DNA of 64,000 nucleotides from Rhodocyclaceae bacterium (lineage in GTDB: Bacteria; Pseudomonadota; Gammaproteobacteria; Burkholderiales; Rhodocyclaceae). Positions 56,687 to 64,000 of this stretch are shown here, piece after piece (within the stretch, counting starts at the first letter, position 1; the number at the start of each line of letters is the position of its first letter). The position numbers and the translations under genes were made by a program. The stretch is taken from assembly GCA_016718525.1 (NCBI GenBank), contig JADKDD010000002.1, positions 1-64,000 of the forward strand. Reading direction: 5' to 3'. A model generated the notes under the pieces. It was not told where the DNA came from. It worked only from the letters and a program-made list of their open reading frames with translations, and searched no databases.

Positions 56687-57604
56687 ATGAATCCCCATCA
56701 TCGTCGAGTCTTTGTCCGGTTGCTGATTGCATTGATTGCCCTTCCCTTGGCCGGGTGCTTTTCCATGGGCAACAAGCCGCCTCCTGCCGCTACACCGGCA
56801 CCAATCATTGCCACCTCACCGGCTCCGGTCAAAATCGGAATCGCGCTTGGCGGTGGTGCCGCCAGGGGATTTGCGCATATCGGTGTGATCAAAGCGCTGG
56901 AAGCACAGGGCATTGTGCCCGAAATCATCGTCGGCACCAGTGCCGGCGCACTGGTTGGTTCCTTGTATTCCTCAGGAATGAACGGGTTCGAACTGCAAAA
57001 AGTGGCACTCGACATTGACGAAGGTCAGGTCAGTGATTGGTCGATTCCCGACCGAGGTGTGATCAAAGGCGAAGCGCTGCAAAACTTTGTCAATCGCATC
57101 GTCGGCAATCGGGTGATCGAGAAATTGCCCCGCCGCTTTGCTGCTGTTGCCACCGACTTGAAGAGCGGCGAACTAACCATCTTCACCAGCGGCAATACCG
57201 GCGCCGCGGTGCGTGCCTCGTCTGCTGTTCCGGGCATCTTTCAGCCAGTGCAAATCAACGGTCGCGACTATGTCGACGGCGGTCTGGTCAGCCCGTTACC
57301 AATCACCGTTGCGAGAAAACTCGGCGCAACTTTTGTCATCGCCGTCGATATCTCCGCCAAACCGGCCGATGGCAAAACGCGCAGCACCACCGATGTGATG
57401 CTGCAGACCTTCGCCATCATGGGCCAGACCATCAGTCATTACGAGCAATCAGATGCCGATATCGTAATTCGTCCGGTCACCGCCGAGCTTCCAGCCACCG
57501 ATTTCACCGGACGGCACAAAGCGGTACTGGAAGGCGAGCGTGCAGCGGCAGCGATGATGTCGCAGATCAAGATGGCGCTGGAAAAGCGCAAATTGGGGCA
57601 GTAA
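56687..57604 (+). CDS. Patatin-like phospholipase lipoprotein
   Basis: A 305-residue outer or inner-membrane lipoprotein with lipobox LPLAGC, a Pro-rich linker, and the patatin fold. The oxyanion loop is GIALGGGAARGFAHIG, nucleophile GTSAGALVGSL and catalytic Asp in VDGGLVSPLP. RssA-like. It may be a phospholipase or acyl hydrolase acting on membrane lipids. Confidence 0.9.
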   Translation: MNPHHRRVFVRLLIALIALPLAGCFSMGNKPPPAATPAPIIATSPAPVKIGIALGGGAARGFAHIGVIKALEAQGIVPEIIVGTSAGALVGSLYSSGMNGFELQKVALDIDEGQVSDWSIPDRGVIKGEALQNFVNRIVGNRVIEKLPRRFAAVATDLKSGELTIFTSGNTGAAVRASSAVPGIFQPVQINGRDYVDGGLVSPLPITVARKLGATFVIAVDISAKPADGKTRSTTDVMLQTFAIMGQTISHYEQSDADIVIRPVTAELPATDFTGRHKAVLEGERAAAAMMSQIKMALEKRKLGQ

Positions 57605-57830
57605 CTCGGTCTCAACAGCGTGTCACCAGCACCAACTGCGCTTTGTCAGCGTTAGTTACATGATCTTATATTTGCGTATGACAAAACTTCTTTTGATGCC
57701 GTATTTATATTTTTGTAAGAATAATTAATAATAAATTTTGAGAAATATTGATAATATAATGATTTGAAATTAATATCCGTTCCGCCGCAGTAACTTATTA
57801 AAGTTATACTGTCATGGAGAATTGACTAAT
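57605..57830. other. AT-rich region upstream of the H-NS-like gene
   Basis: About 226 bases, of which 57660-57820 is strikingly AT-rich compared with the rest of the window. No gene is seen. It probably holds the promoter of the H-NS-like gene and is itself a likely target of that protein. Confidence 0.55.
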
Positions 57831-58151
57831 ATGGACTTATCTAAATTAACCATAAACGAATTGCTTTCTCTGGTTGATGAAATAAACATAGAAATTGCAA
57901 GAAAAAAGAAAGTCGCTAAATCAAATGCCTTAAACGCAGTTAAAGCATTGGCGGAATCTCAGGGTTATTCGCTCGAAGAGCTATTAAATATTTCCGTGGC
58001 AAAAGGCAATATAACGAAAACGCCGGTTGCAGTTAAATATCGTCATCCCAAGAAATCGGAGCTTGCCTGGACAGGACGTGGCCGGACGCCGAAATGGGTA
58101 ACCACCTGGCTGGCCGAAGGCGGAACGCTTGAGGCGCTGAAGCCCCGCTAA
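57831..58151 (+). CDS. H-NS-family nucleoid protein
   Basis: A 106-residue protein with an N-terminal helical dimerisation segment (LSKLTINELLSLVDEINIEIARKKK) and the C-terminal H-NS DNA-binding motif KYRHPKKSELAWTGRGRTPKWV. It silences AT-rich, often foreign, DNA. Its own coding sequence is AT-rich in the first half, suggesting acquisition. The ATG at 57831 fits the family better than the one three codons earlier. It stands next to an accessory region. Confidence 0.88.
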   Translation: MDLSKLTINELLSLVDEINIEIARKKKVAKSNALNAVKALAESQGYSLEELLNISVAKGNITKTPVAVKYRHPKKSELAWTGRGRTPKWVTTWLAEGGTLEALKPR

Positions 58152-58371
58152 GCGAACTTCAAATACCTTGATAGCTACGTATTGAAATAGCGAATCTAAC
58201 TACGGCTTTTATTTTCAGTAAAACATTTGTTTGCTTGTCATGATTTCGATCAAAGCCAACCGCCTTGTTGACTCGATTGGCGATTCAATAACAAATCCGC
58301 CCGAACTGTCACTGATAAACTCACTAAAAGGCCGCCTCATTAGCGCGGCTCCTATGGTACCGAGCGCCCGC

Positions 58372-58860
58372 TCATTCACCCACACGTGCCAGCACCGTCT
58401 GAATGACCTGGGCAGAAATCCGGAAATCAGAGGTATGAAGTCTAGAGAACACCGCTCTGGCTGACGTAATCAAACCCCGGGACTTTGCCATCCCAATAAC
58501 CGCTGCCGTGCCCGCCACGCTGAGGCCTTGCTCGGTCGCTACCGCGCGACCGGCTCGCTCATCCATCAGCAATAACGCCCGACCTCCATTTGCCAGGGCA
58601 ATACGAATACACGCCGATTCCCCCTCGTCCAGTTCTGGCAACGCCGGGAACCCAGGTGCCGGAGGGCATACCTTCAACCAGCCGGCGTCGATGGCAGATG
58701 CAATAGCCACCGCATCGGCGAGTTCCCGTTTTGCCAAAACCTCGTCGCGCACCTCGACCGGCATCGACACTTCGTCGAATAGCGCCCGCAGCCATGGCAA
58801 GCCATCCACACGCGCCAGCCCAATCAATGGGCTGGCATCCGTCAGGACGTAGCGAGCCAT
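58372..58860 (-). CDS. PIN-like DUF3368 toxin candidate
   Basis: A 162-residue protein of the DUF3368 PIN-like group with acidic residues in LTDASPLIGLARVD, LDEGESACIRIAL and LLMDERAGRAVATEQGL, in the positions of a PIN ribonuclease site. It overlaps the antitoxin gene by 19 bases. The final tail after GLITSARAVFSRL is normal for the group. Likely an RNase toxin; direct evidence is lacking. Confidence 0.8.
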   Translation of the reverse strand: MARYVLTDASPLIGLARVDGLPWLRALFDEVSMPVEVRDEVLAKRELADAVAIASAIDAGWLKVCPPAPGFPALPELDEGESACIRIALANGGRALLLMDERAGRAVATEQGLSVAGTAAVIGMAKSRGLITSARAVFSRLHTSDFRISAQVIQTVLARVGE

Positions 58861-59186
58861 TCTTCAAGCGTATCCATGTCGGCGGCCGCTTCCTGCGCCG
58901 TCAACTGTATTGCTGCAATACCCAAGCGCGACACGTGCGATGCAAATTCGCTGACCGGCATTTGCGCCACCCGGGCCGAACGCACCAAAGAAAGATGACC
59001 GTCGCGAAAAAGTGCTGTCGCCAACGCCGGCCTGACACCTTTGCCTTCCAGCACACCACTTGATTCGACACCGACCATCAACGCATCCGGTTTGTCGCGG
59101 TTCATCACCACCACCACATCCCTACGCGCTTTGCGCAGAGCATCGCTCGGATTATTCTTGAGACCACTTACATTCACCGTTTCCAT
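58842..59186 (-). CDS. UPF0175-type antitoxin with Phd-like start
   Basis: A 114-residue protein. The first half (METVNVSGLKNNPSDALRKA, VVMNRDKPDALMVGVES) is Phd/YefM-like and the second half (LATALFRDGHLSLVRSARVA, SEFASHVSRLGI) is UPF0175, a family paired with DUF3368 toxins. It precedes the toxin gene and overlaps it, the normal order of a toxin-antitoxin operon. Confidence 0.8.
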   Translation of the reverse strand: METVNVSGLKNNPSDALRKARRDVVVVMNRDKPDALMVGVESSGVLEGKGVRPALATALFRDGHLSLVRSARVAQMPVSEFASHVSRLGIAAIQLTAQEAAADMDTLEEWLATS

Positions 59187-59410
59187 ACCCACTCCTAGAG
59201 GGAAGATTAGATAGGAATATCATATCATTTTAATCTGCACGTACGTACCAGCAAACCAAAGCGACAAGACAATCGCGTCAACCAGCTAGAAAAATCAATA
59301 GGTAATCAACATGTGCATCAACATTAAACGAATAAGTTCCACTAGAATCGCTCAACTTTGGGCACACTTGCACGCCTGTCAGCCGACTGTTTCCTGAGCT
59401 CCAATTAACC

Positions 59411-59893
59411 GTGACCCCTAACGAACAAATCCATTTCCGCTTGCTGCATGCTATTGAACAGGATCCGAACGTCTCGCAACGAGAGCTTGCACGGCTGCTT
59501 GGGGTGAGCAAGGGCAAAGCCCATTACTTGCTGGCCGCACTCGTAGAAAAAGGTTTGCTCAAAATGGGCAACTTTGGGCGGACCGATGGCAAGCTTGGCA
59601 AAGTGTCGTATCTTTTGACCCCTGATGGCGTCAAAAGCCGGACGGCTATGGCACGCAACTATCTGGCGCGCAAGGAAGCAGAGTACGAAGCCTTGTGGGC
59701 GGAGATCAAGGCGCTACGTCATGAAGGATCTGAAATTTCGGCAAGCGTGCCTCTCGTATCGGAATCGAGGGAAAATGAGTCAGTCGGGTCCACTGCAAGT
59801 TCAACCCGTCATTCTCTGTGGCGGATCCGGAAGTCGGCTTTGGCCGCTTTCGCGTGCAGGGTTTCCCAAACAATTTTTGTGCCTGACAGGTAA
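59411..59893 (+). CDS. MarR-family EPS-associated transcriptional regulator
   Basis: A winged-helix regulator of the type found first in exopolysaccharide loci. The core FRLLHAIEQDPNVSQRELAR, LLGVSKGKAHYLLAALVEKGLL and the ending helix ARNYLARKEAEYEALWAEIKALR are family-like, about 105 residues. The start is GTG at 59411. The last 50 codons are unlike the family and overlap manC by 119 bases, so the natural end may be near 59730 and hidden by an indel. It probably controls the manC-fcl locus. Confidence 0.8.
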   Translation: MTPNEQIHFRLLHAIEQDPNVSQRELARLLGVSKGKAHYLLAALVEKGLLKMGNFGRTDGKLGKVSYLLTPDGVKSRTAMARNYLARKEAEYEALWAEIKALRHEGSEISASVPLVSESRENESVGSTASSTRHSLWRIRKSALAAFACRVSQTIFVPDR

Positions 59894-61295
59894 CGAAAGT
59901 CTCTTTCAGCAGGCAGCCGTGCGACTTGCCTGTCTTCGTGCAAATGATATAGAAGTTGCCAACCCCACCATCGTTAGTGGCGAAGAGCATCGTTTTCTTG
60001 CGTTGGAACAACTCCGCGAAGTGGATATTGAAATCGGCACCGCGCTGCTCGAACCGGTTGGCCGAAATACCGCCCCGGCGCTCACGCTGGCTGCGTTAGC
60101 TGCACTCGAAGCGGGACAAGACCCCATCCTCGTTGTGACACCGGCTGACCAAACGGTCGCCGATCAGCCGGCTTTCACAATGGCGTTGCAACAAGCCGTG
60201 CGTGAAGCCGGCAAGGGGTCTATCGTCATCCTTGGCATAACGCCCGACCGCCCGGAAACCGGGTACGGGTATATCAAAGTCACCCCCTCTCCCCTCTCCC
60301 CTCTCCCGCAAGGGGCGAGGGAGAAGATCAGCGCCGTCCTGTCAGCGCCAACTCTCACGGTCCAACGTTTTGTCGAGAAACCAAACCTGGAAACCGCTCA
60401 AGGCTACCTTACCGAAGGCGGTTACTACTGGAATGCCGGAATGTTCGTCCTCAAAGCTTCAGTATGGATCGCCGCGCTCGAGCGTTTTGCCCCAGCTATC
60501 GCACTCGGTACCCGCTCTGCATGGGAGCAACGCACCATCGACAGCAGTTCATTCTCCAAATTCGTCCGCCCTGGCAAAGTTGAATTTACTGCAATACCTG
60601 CAGAGTCGGTCGATTACGCCGTGATGGAACATTGCCCCGGGAGTGAATTCGCCATCAAGATGGTTCCGCTCGACGCGGGCTGGTCGGATCTCGGCGCGTG
60701 GGACGCCGTGTGGAATGTATTACCCAAAGACAGTTCCGGCAATGCTCATATCGGTGATGTCCTCACCGCAGATAGCCGCAACACCCTCGTGCATGCGACC
60801 AGCCGCCTGGTAACGCTGGTCGGCGTTGACAATCTCGTCGTTATCGAAACACGGGATGCCGTCCTGGTGGCTGACCGCAATCGTAGTCAGGACGTGAAGG
60901 CTATTGTCGATCAACTCAAAAGTGATGGCCGCGAAGAGCACGCTTTGCACCGCAAGGTTCACCGCCCGTGGGGATGGTACGACAGCATCGACGAAGGCGG
61001 GCGCTTCAAAGTCAAGCGCATACAAGTGAACCCCAAGGCCAGCCTGAGTCTGCAAAAACACCATCATCGCGCCGAGCATTGGATAGTCGTGACCGGCACC
61101 GCCGAGATCACCAATGGCGACAAGGTGCTGCTCCTGTCTGAAAACCAATCGACCTACATCCCATTGGGCGAAACACATCGCCTTGCAAACCCCGGCACGA
61201 TTCCATTGGAGATTATTGAAGTGCAATCCGGAAGTTATCTTGGCGAAGATGACATCGTCCGCTTTGACGACAACTACGGGCGCGGCAACAAGTGA
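59775..61295 (+). CDS. manC: Mannose-1-phosphate guanylyltransferase / mannose-6-phosphate isomerase, with repeat insert
   Basis: A 506-residue bifunctional enzyme that makes GDP-mannose for exopolysaccharide. The nucleotidyltransferase signature is PVILCGGSGSRLWPLSRAGF, followed by FVEKPNLETAQGYL and AGMFV sections. The cupin isomerase domain has VHRPWGWYDSIDEGGRFKVKR and LQKHHHRAEHWIVVTGTAE. Residues about 169-184 (PSPLSPLPQGAREKI) are repeat-derived and sit in a surface loop before the FVEKP motif. The ATG at 59775 begins the family N-terminus. Confidence 0.92.
   Translation: MSQSGPLQVQPVILCGGSGSRLWPLSRAGFPKQFLCLTGNESLFQQAAVRLACLRANDIEVANPTIVSGEEHRFLALEQLREVDIEIGTALLEPVGRNTAPALTLAALAALEAGQDPILVVTPADQTVADQPAFTMALQQAVREAGKGSIVILGITPDRPETGYGYIKVTPSPLSPLPQGAREKISAVLSAPTLTVQRFVEKPNLETAQGYLTEGGYYWNAGMFVLKASVWIAALERFAPAIALGTRSAWEQRTIDSSSFSKFVRPGKVEFTAIPAESVDYAVMEHCPGSEFAIKMVPLDAGWSDLGAWDAVWNVLPKDSSGNAHIGDVLTADSRNTLVHATSRLVTLVGVDNLVVIETRDAVLVADRNRSQDVKAIVDQLKSDGREEHALHRKVHRPWGWYDSIDEGGRFKVKRIQVNPKASLSLQKHHHRAEHWIVVTGTAEITNGDKVLLLSENQSTYIPLGETHRLANPGTIPLEIIEVQSGSYLGEDDIVRFDDNYGRGNK
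60281..60326. repeat. C-rich repeat inserted in manC
   Basis: CCCCTCTCCCCTCTCCC followed by GCAAGGGGCGAGGGAG is an imperfect inverted repeat within the coding sequence, in frame. The same class of element is at the start of soxD (43535-43555). Its codons (PSPLSPLPQGARE) recur in unrelated proteins of proteobacteria as inserted repeat peptide. Confidence 0.75.
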
Positions 61296-62284
61296 ACGCA
61301 AAGATCTATGTTGCGGGGCATCGCGGTATGGTGGGAAGTGCCATCGTGCGGGCACTGCAGAAGCGGGGTAATACCAATGTCCTGACGCGCACACACGCCG
61401 AACTTGATCTGTGCAACCAAGCCGCCGTGCAAGCTTTCTTCAATTCAGAAAAACCCGATCAAGTCTATTTGGCTGCCGCCAAAGTAGGCGGCATCCATGC
61501 CAATAACACTTACCCGGCAGAATTTATCTACCAGAACCTCATGGTACAGGCCAATGTGATTGACGCGGCCTTTCAGAGCGGCGTGCAAAAACTTCTATTT
61601 CTTGGTTCAAGTTGTATCTATCCAAAGCTGGCACCTCAGCCGATGACAGAGGCTGCCTTGCTCACCGGCCCACTTGAGCCGACCAATGAGCCCTATGCGG
61701 TAGCCAAGATTGCCGGCATCAAATTGTGTGAAAGCTACAACCGCCAATACGGTGTCAGCCATGGCGTCGACTACCGCAGCGTGATGCCCACCAACCTGTA
61801 TGGACCGGGTGACAACTACCACCCCCAAAACAGTCACGTTATCCCTGCATTGATTCGCCGCTTTCATGAAGCGAAAATCAACAGGGAACCAAAAGTGACC
61901 ATATGGGGCAGCGGCACGCCCAAGCGCGAATTTTTGTACGTGGATGACATGGCGGCAGCAAGCGTGTTTGTCATGAATTTACCAAAAGCCTTATACGACC
62001 AGCACACAACACCCATGCAAAGCCAGATCAACGTCGGCTTTGGTTCAGATATCACCATCGCGCAATTGGCGCACGAAGTCAGGCAGGCCGTTGGATATGC
62101 AGGCGAGATTGACTTTGACCCAACTCAGCCCGACGGCGCGCCGCGTAAGTGGATGGACAGCAGTCGCCTCAACGCGCTAGGCTGGCAGGCCACGGTCGGT
62201 TTGGAAGACGGGCTAGGCAAGGCATATCAAGATTTTCTCAGATCGTCATCACACCAGCACGACGGCACGGTGCGCGGTGAATAG
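61292..62284 (+). CDS. fcl: GDP-L-fucose synthase
   Basis: A 330-residue SDR-family epimerase/reductase that turns GDP-4-keto-6-deoxymannose into GDP-L-fucose. The NADP fold is IYVAGHRGMVGSAIVRAL, the catalytic SSCIYPK and YAVAKIAGIKLCESY carry Ser, Tyr and Lys, and PTNLYGPGDNYHPQNSHVIP is family-specific. It starts at GTG overlapping the manC stop. No gmd dehydratase gene is seen in the window, so it may be encoded elsewhere. Confidence 0.93.
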   Translation: MNAKIYVAGHRGMVGSAIVRALQKRGNTNVLTRTHAELDLCNQAAVQAFFNSEKPDQVYLAAAKVGGIHANNTYPAEFIYQNLMVQANVIDAAFQSGVQKLLFLGSSCIYPKLAPQPMTEAALLTGPLEPTNEPYAVAKIAGIKLCESYNRQYGVSHGVDYRSVMPTNLYGPGDNYHPQNSHVIPALIRRFHEAKINREPKVTIWGSGTPKREFLYVDDMAAASVFVMNLPKALYDQHTTPMQSQINVGFGSDITIAQLAHEVRQAVGYAGEIDFDPTQPDGAPRKWMDSSRLNALGWQATVGLEDGLGKAYQDFLRSSSHQHDGTVRGE

Positions 62285-62287
62285 TTC

Positions 62288-63727
62288 ATGAATCGCGCCG
62301 CACTCCAAGCCCTCATCGCCGCTGGCGAATCAAAAACGCTGGAACTTAAGAAGTCCACCGCCGAGAAAGACCGCGCTTGCCGCAGTCTTTGCGCATTGGC
62401 CAATGCTCAGGGTGGGTACGTGGTGTTTGGCGTTACCCCTGCGGGGAAAGTAGTCGGGCAAAAGGTAACGGATCGCACATTGGAAGAATTGGCCCAGGAG
62501 TTTCAGGGCTTTGAACCAGCGCTGCAACCTCACTTACAGCGTATTCCTCTATCTGAGGGGGATGCATCGGAATTAGAGGTTTTGCTGATTCGGGTCGAGG
62601 CTGCAAGCCAAACTCCGGTTTCATTCCGTGGTGTGCCCTACGAGCGGGTGCTCAACACCACCCGCGTCATGGCTCGCAGTACCTACCAGCGCATTTTGGT
62701 CGAATCCTTGAACGCCACTGACCGCTGGGAAATGCGGCCTGCGATTGGTTGTGACATCAATGCGCTGGACCAGCGCGAACTTGTGGTCACCATCGAAGAG
62801 GCCATACGACGTGGTCGCATGGAAGATCCCGGTACCCGCGATCCTTTGGGCTTGCTGCGTGGGTTGGGGCTACTCGTCCAAGGCGACCAAATCAGCCGCG
62901 CCGCAATCGCCCTGTTTTGTCAGGACGACCACGCCATCCCCGAATTTCCGCAATTTAACCTTCGCGTGGCGCGCTTCAAAGGCACCACCCGTGACGAGTT
63001 TCTCGATAATCGCCAATACGCAGGAAATGCTTTCGCGCTGATGCGCCGAGCCGAACGCTTTTTAATTGACTGGATGCCCGTGGCTGGCAAAATTGTGCCT
63101 GGCCAAATGGCTCGCATCGACACCCCAGCACTCCCTGTTGAAGCCGTGCGCGAAGCACTCGCCAACGCTTTCATTCATCGCGATTACGCCAGCGCAGCAG
63201 GCTCGGTGGCGGTGGCTTTGTACGATGACCGATTGGAGATAATCTCGCCTGGCGCACTGCACTTTGGGTTGACCCCTAAAATGCTGTTTGAGCCACACGA
63301 ATCAAAGCCGTGGAATCCGTGGATTGCGAAAGTGTTCCACCGCCGCGGCATCATCGAAACTTGGGGGCGCGGTACGCTTAAAATTGCCAGCTTGATGCAA
63401 GCGGCCGGTTTGCCTATTCCAACACTGCAAGAGCGCACCGAATCTGTTGTGATGACTTTTGTGCTGCCGGACGCCATGGCTCGACTCAAGAAGGGCGGCA
63501 CACCGGAAGAAACGCTGGGGAAAACGCTGGGGAAAACGCTGGGGAAAACGCCGGACTTGATTCTTAAGCGGCTCAGAGGTGCGCCAGGGGCATCCATTTC
63601 CGAGCTAGCCCAACAGCTGGATAAATCAAGCAGCGCCGTTGAACGAGCGATACGCAAACTGCGTGCGCAAGGAAAACTGCAACGCATCGGCCCAGCCAAA
63701 GGCGGTCATTGGCAGGTCATTGAATGA
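62288..63727 (+). CDS. AlbA_2-domain ATP-binding regulator
   Basis: A 479-residue protein. An AlbA_2 / Schlafen-like N-terminal domain (GESKTLELKKSTAEKDRACR, ALANAQGGYVVFGVT) is followed by an HATPase_c_4-type region (AVREALANAFIHRDYASAAG, DDRLEIISPGALHF, IIETWGRGTLKI) and a C-terminal winged-helix (SISELAQQLDKSSSAVERAI). Between them is a 12-base tandem repeat encoding GKTL units. Such proteins are sometimes annotated as transcriptional regulators or as defence-associated; the role here is unknown. Confidence 0.8.
   Translation: MNRAALQALIAAGESKTLELKKSTAEKDRACRSLCALANAQGGYVVFGVTPAGKVVGQKVTDRTLEELAQEFQGFEPALQPHLQRIPLSEGDASELEVLLIRVEAASQTPVSFRGVPYERVLNTTRVMARSTYQRILVESLNATDRWEMRPAIGCDINALDQRELVVTIEEAIRRGRMEDPGTRDPLGLLRGLGLLVQGDQISRAAIALFCQDDHAIPEFPQFNLRVARFKGTTRDEFLDNRQYAGNAFALMRRAERFLIDWMPVAGKIVPGQMARIDTPALPVEAVREALANAFIHRDYASAAGSVAVALYDDRLEIISPGALHFGLTPKMLFEPHESKPWNPWIAKVFHRRGIIETWGRGTLKIASLMQAAGLPIPTLQERTESVVMTFVLPDAMARLKKGGTPEETLGKTLGKTLGKTPDLILKRLRGAPGASISELAQQLDKSSSAVERAIRKLRAQGKLQRIGPAKGGHWQVIE
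63511..63554 (+). repeat. 12-base tandem repeat in the AlbA_2 gene
   Basis: AACGCTGGGGAA occurs three times in perfect tandem (63511, 63523 and 63535), followed by a partial copy (AACGCCGG). It encodes T-L-G-K repeats in the linker before the winged-helix domain. Copy-number changes keep the frame, so the linker may vary between strains. Confidence 0.85.
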
Positions 63728-64000
63728 AATCAACCGCCAATCCCAGCCAAATGATTGTCCACCGCGACTACCGCAACGCCAACGACTCCACCATCAAGGT
63801 GTATGACAACCGAATCGAATTTTTTAACCCAGGCACCTTGCTGGACGGCCTGACCGTTGAACAAATCAAGACCGGCAACTACAAATCGCACCTGCGTAAC
63901 AAACAAATCGCCACCATCTTCAATGAGCTTGATCTAATTGAAAAATATGGCAGCGGTGTGCGCCGGGTGATTGATGCCTTTGTAGCTTATGGTTTGCCGG
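63724..64000 (+). pseudogene. 5'-truncated AlbA_2-type protein, cut by window edge
   Basis: The ATG at 63724 overlaps the preceding stop (ATGA). The frame reads MIVHRDYRNANDSTIKVYDN, NRIEFFNPGTLLDGL and EKYGSGVRRVIDAFVAYGLP, which is the HATPase_c_4 middle of a protein like the one just upstream, without its AlbA_2 N-terminus. It starts in the middle of the family domain, so it is probably a remnant of a second copy or of a recombination event. It runs off the window. Confidence 0.65.

Noticed and set aside
57822..57830. An earlier ATG for the H-NS-like protein
   Set aside because: It adds three residues (MTN) without a better ribosome site. The ATG at 57831 matches the family start better.

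Overview
The window looks like a chromosomal segment of a betaproteobacterium. The gene families point that way: a spore-coat-U type chaperone-usher pilus, a urt-ure operon, a full sox cluster with soxCD, a bufABC cluster, an H-NS-like protein of the short proteobacterial type and an EPS-locus MarR regulator. No rRNA, tRNA, CRISPR array, phage or complete insertion sequence was recognised. The metabolic picture is a bacterium that can use urea as a nitrogen source and oxidise thiosulfate and sulfide, with arsenic and chromate resistance.

Layout. 1-2.8 kb (-) is the pilus operon (major subunit, small secreted protein, chaperone, usher running off the left edge). 3.2-4.4 kb (-) is an MFS transporter. 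4.6-6.6 kb (-) is bufA-bufB-bufC, a copper-binding RiPP (bufferin) type operon with an ECF-like promoter and a terminator after the precursor gene. 6.8-10.7 kb (-) holds polyphosphate kinase 2, a chromate transporter and a class III nucleotide cyclase. 10.9-12.9 kb (+) is arsR-arsC-acr3. 13.0-15.9 kb (+) is a three-gene phosphorelay: a membrane kinase with HPt and ATPase domains, a CheY-like regulator and a CheX-like phosphatase. 15.9-22.6 kb (-) is the circularly permuted ATP-grasp / alpha-E / Anbu proteasome / transglutaminase cluster. 22.9-24.1 kb (+) has a membrane protein and a phosphoesterase. 24.2-35.0 kb (-) is a urea operon urtABCDE-ureDA-(small His-rich protein)-ureBCEFG with a sigma-54 type promoter before urtA. 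35.2-44.9 kb (-) is soxCDYZAXB followed by a metallo-beta-lactamase-fold protein, two cytochromes c and a flavocytochrome c flavoprotein. 45.3-57.6 kb is a mixed housekeeping and signalling stretch (GGDEF-EAL protein, ExoIII, hydrolases, GNATs, M32 carboxypeptidase, LytTR two-component pair, patatin lipoprotein). 57.7-64.0 kb is accessory: an AT-rich H-NS-like gene, a toxin-antitoxin pair, the start of an exopolysaccharide locus (MarR-type regulator, manC, fcl) and an AlbA_2-type ATP-binding gene with a truncated relative behind it.

A feature of the window itself is the distribution of broken reading frames. Between 1 and about 16.5 kb at least 19 one- or two-base indels, mostly at homopolymers, and one in-frame amber codon break eleven otherwise well-conserved genes. 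From 16.5 kb to the end essentially every gene is intact. Protein conservation on both sides of each break is normal, so sequencing or assembly error is the simplest explanation, and split genes are annotated here as single genes over their whole span.
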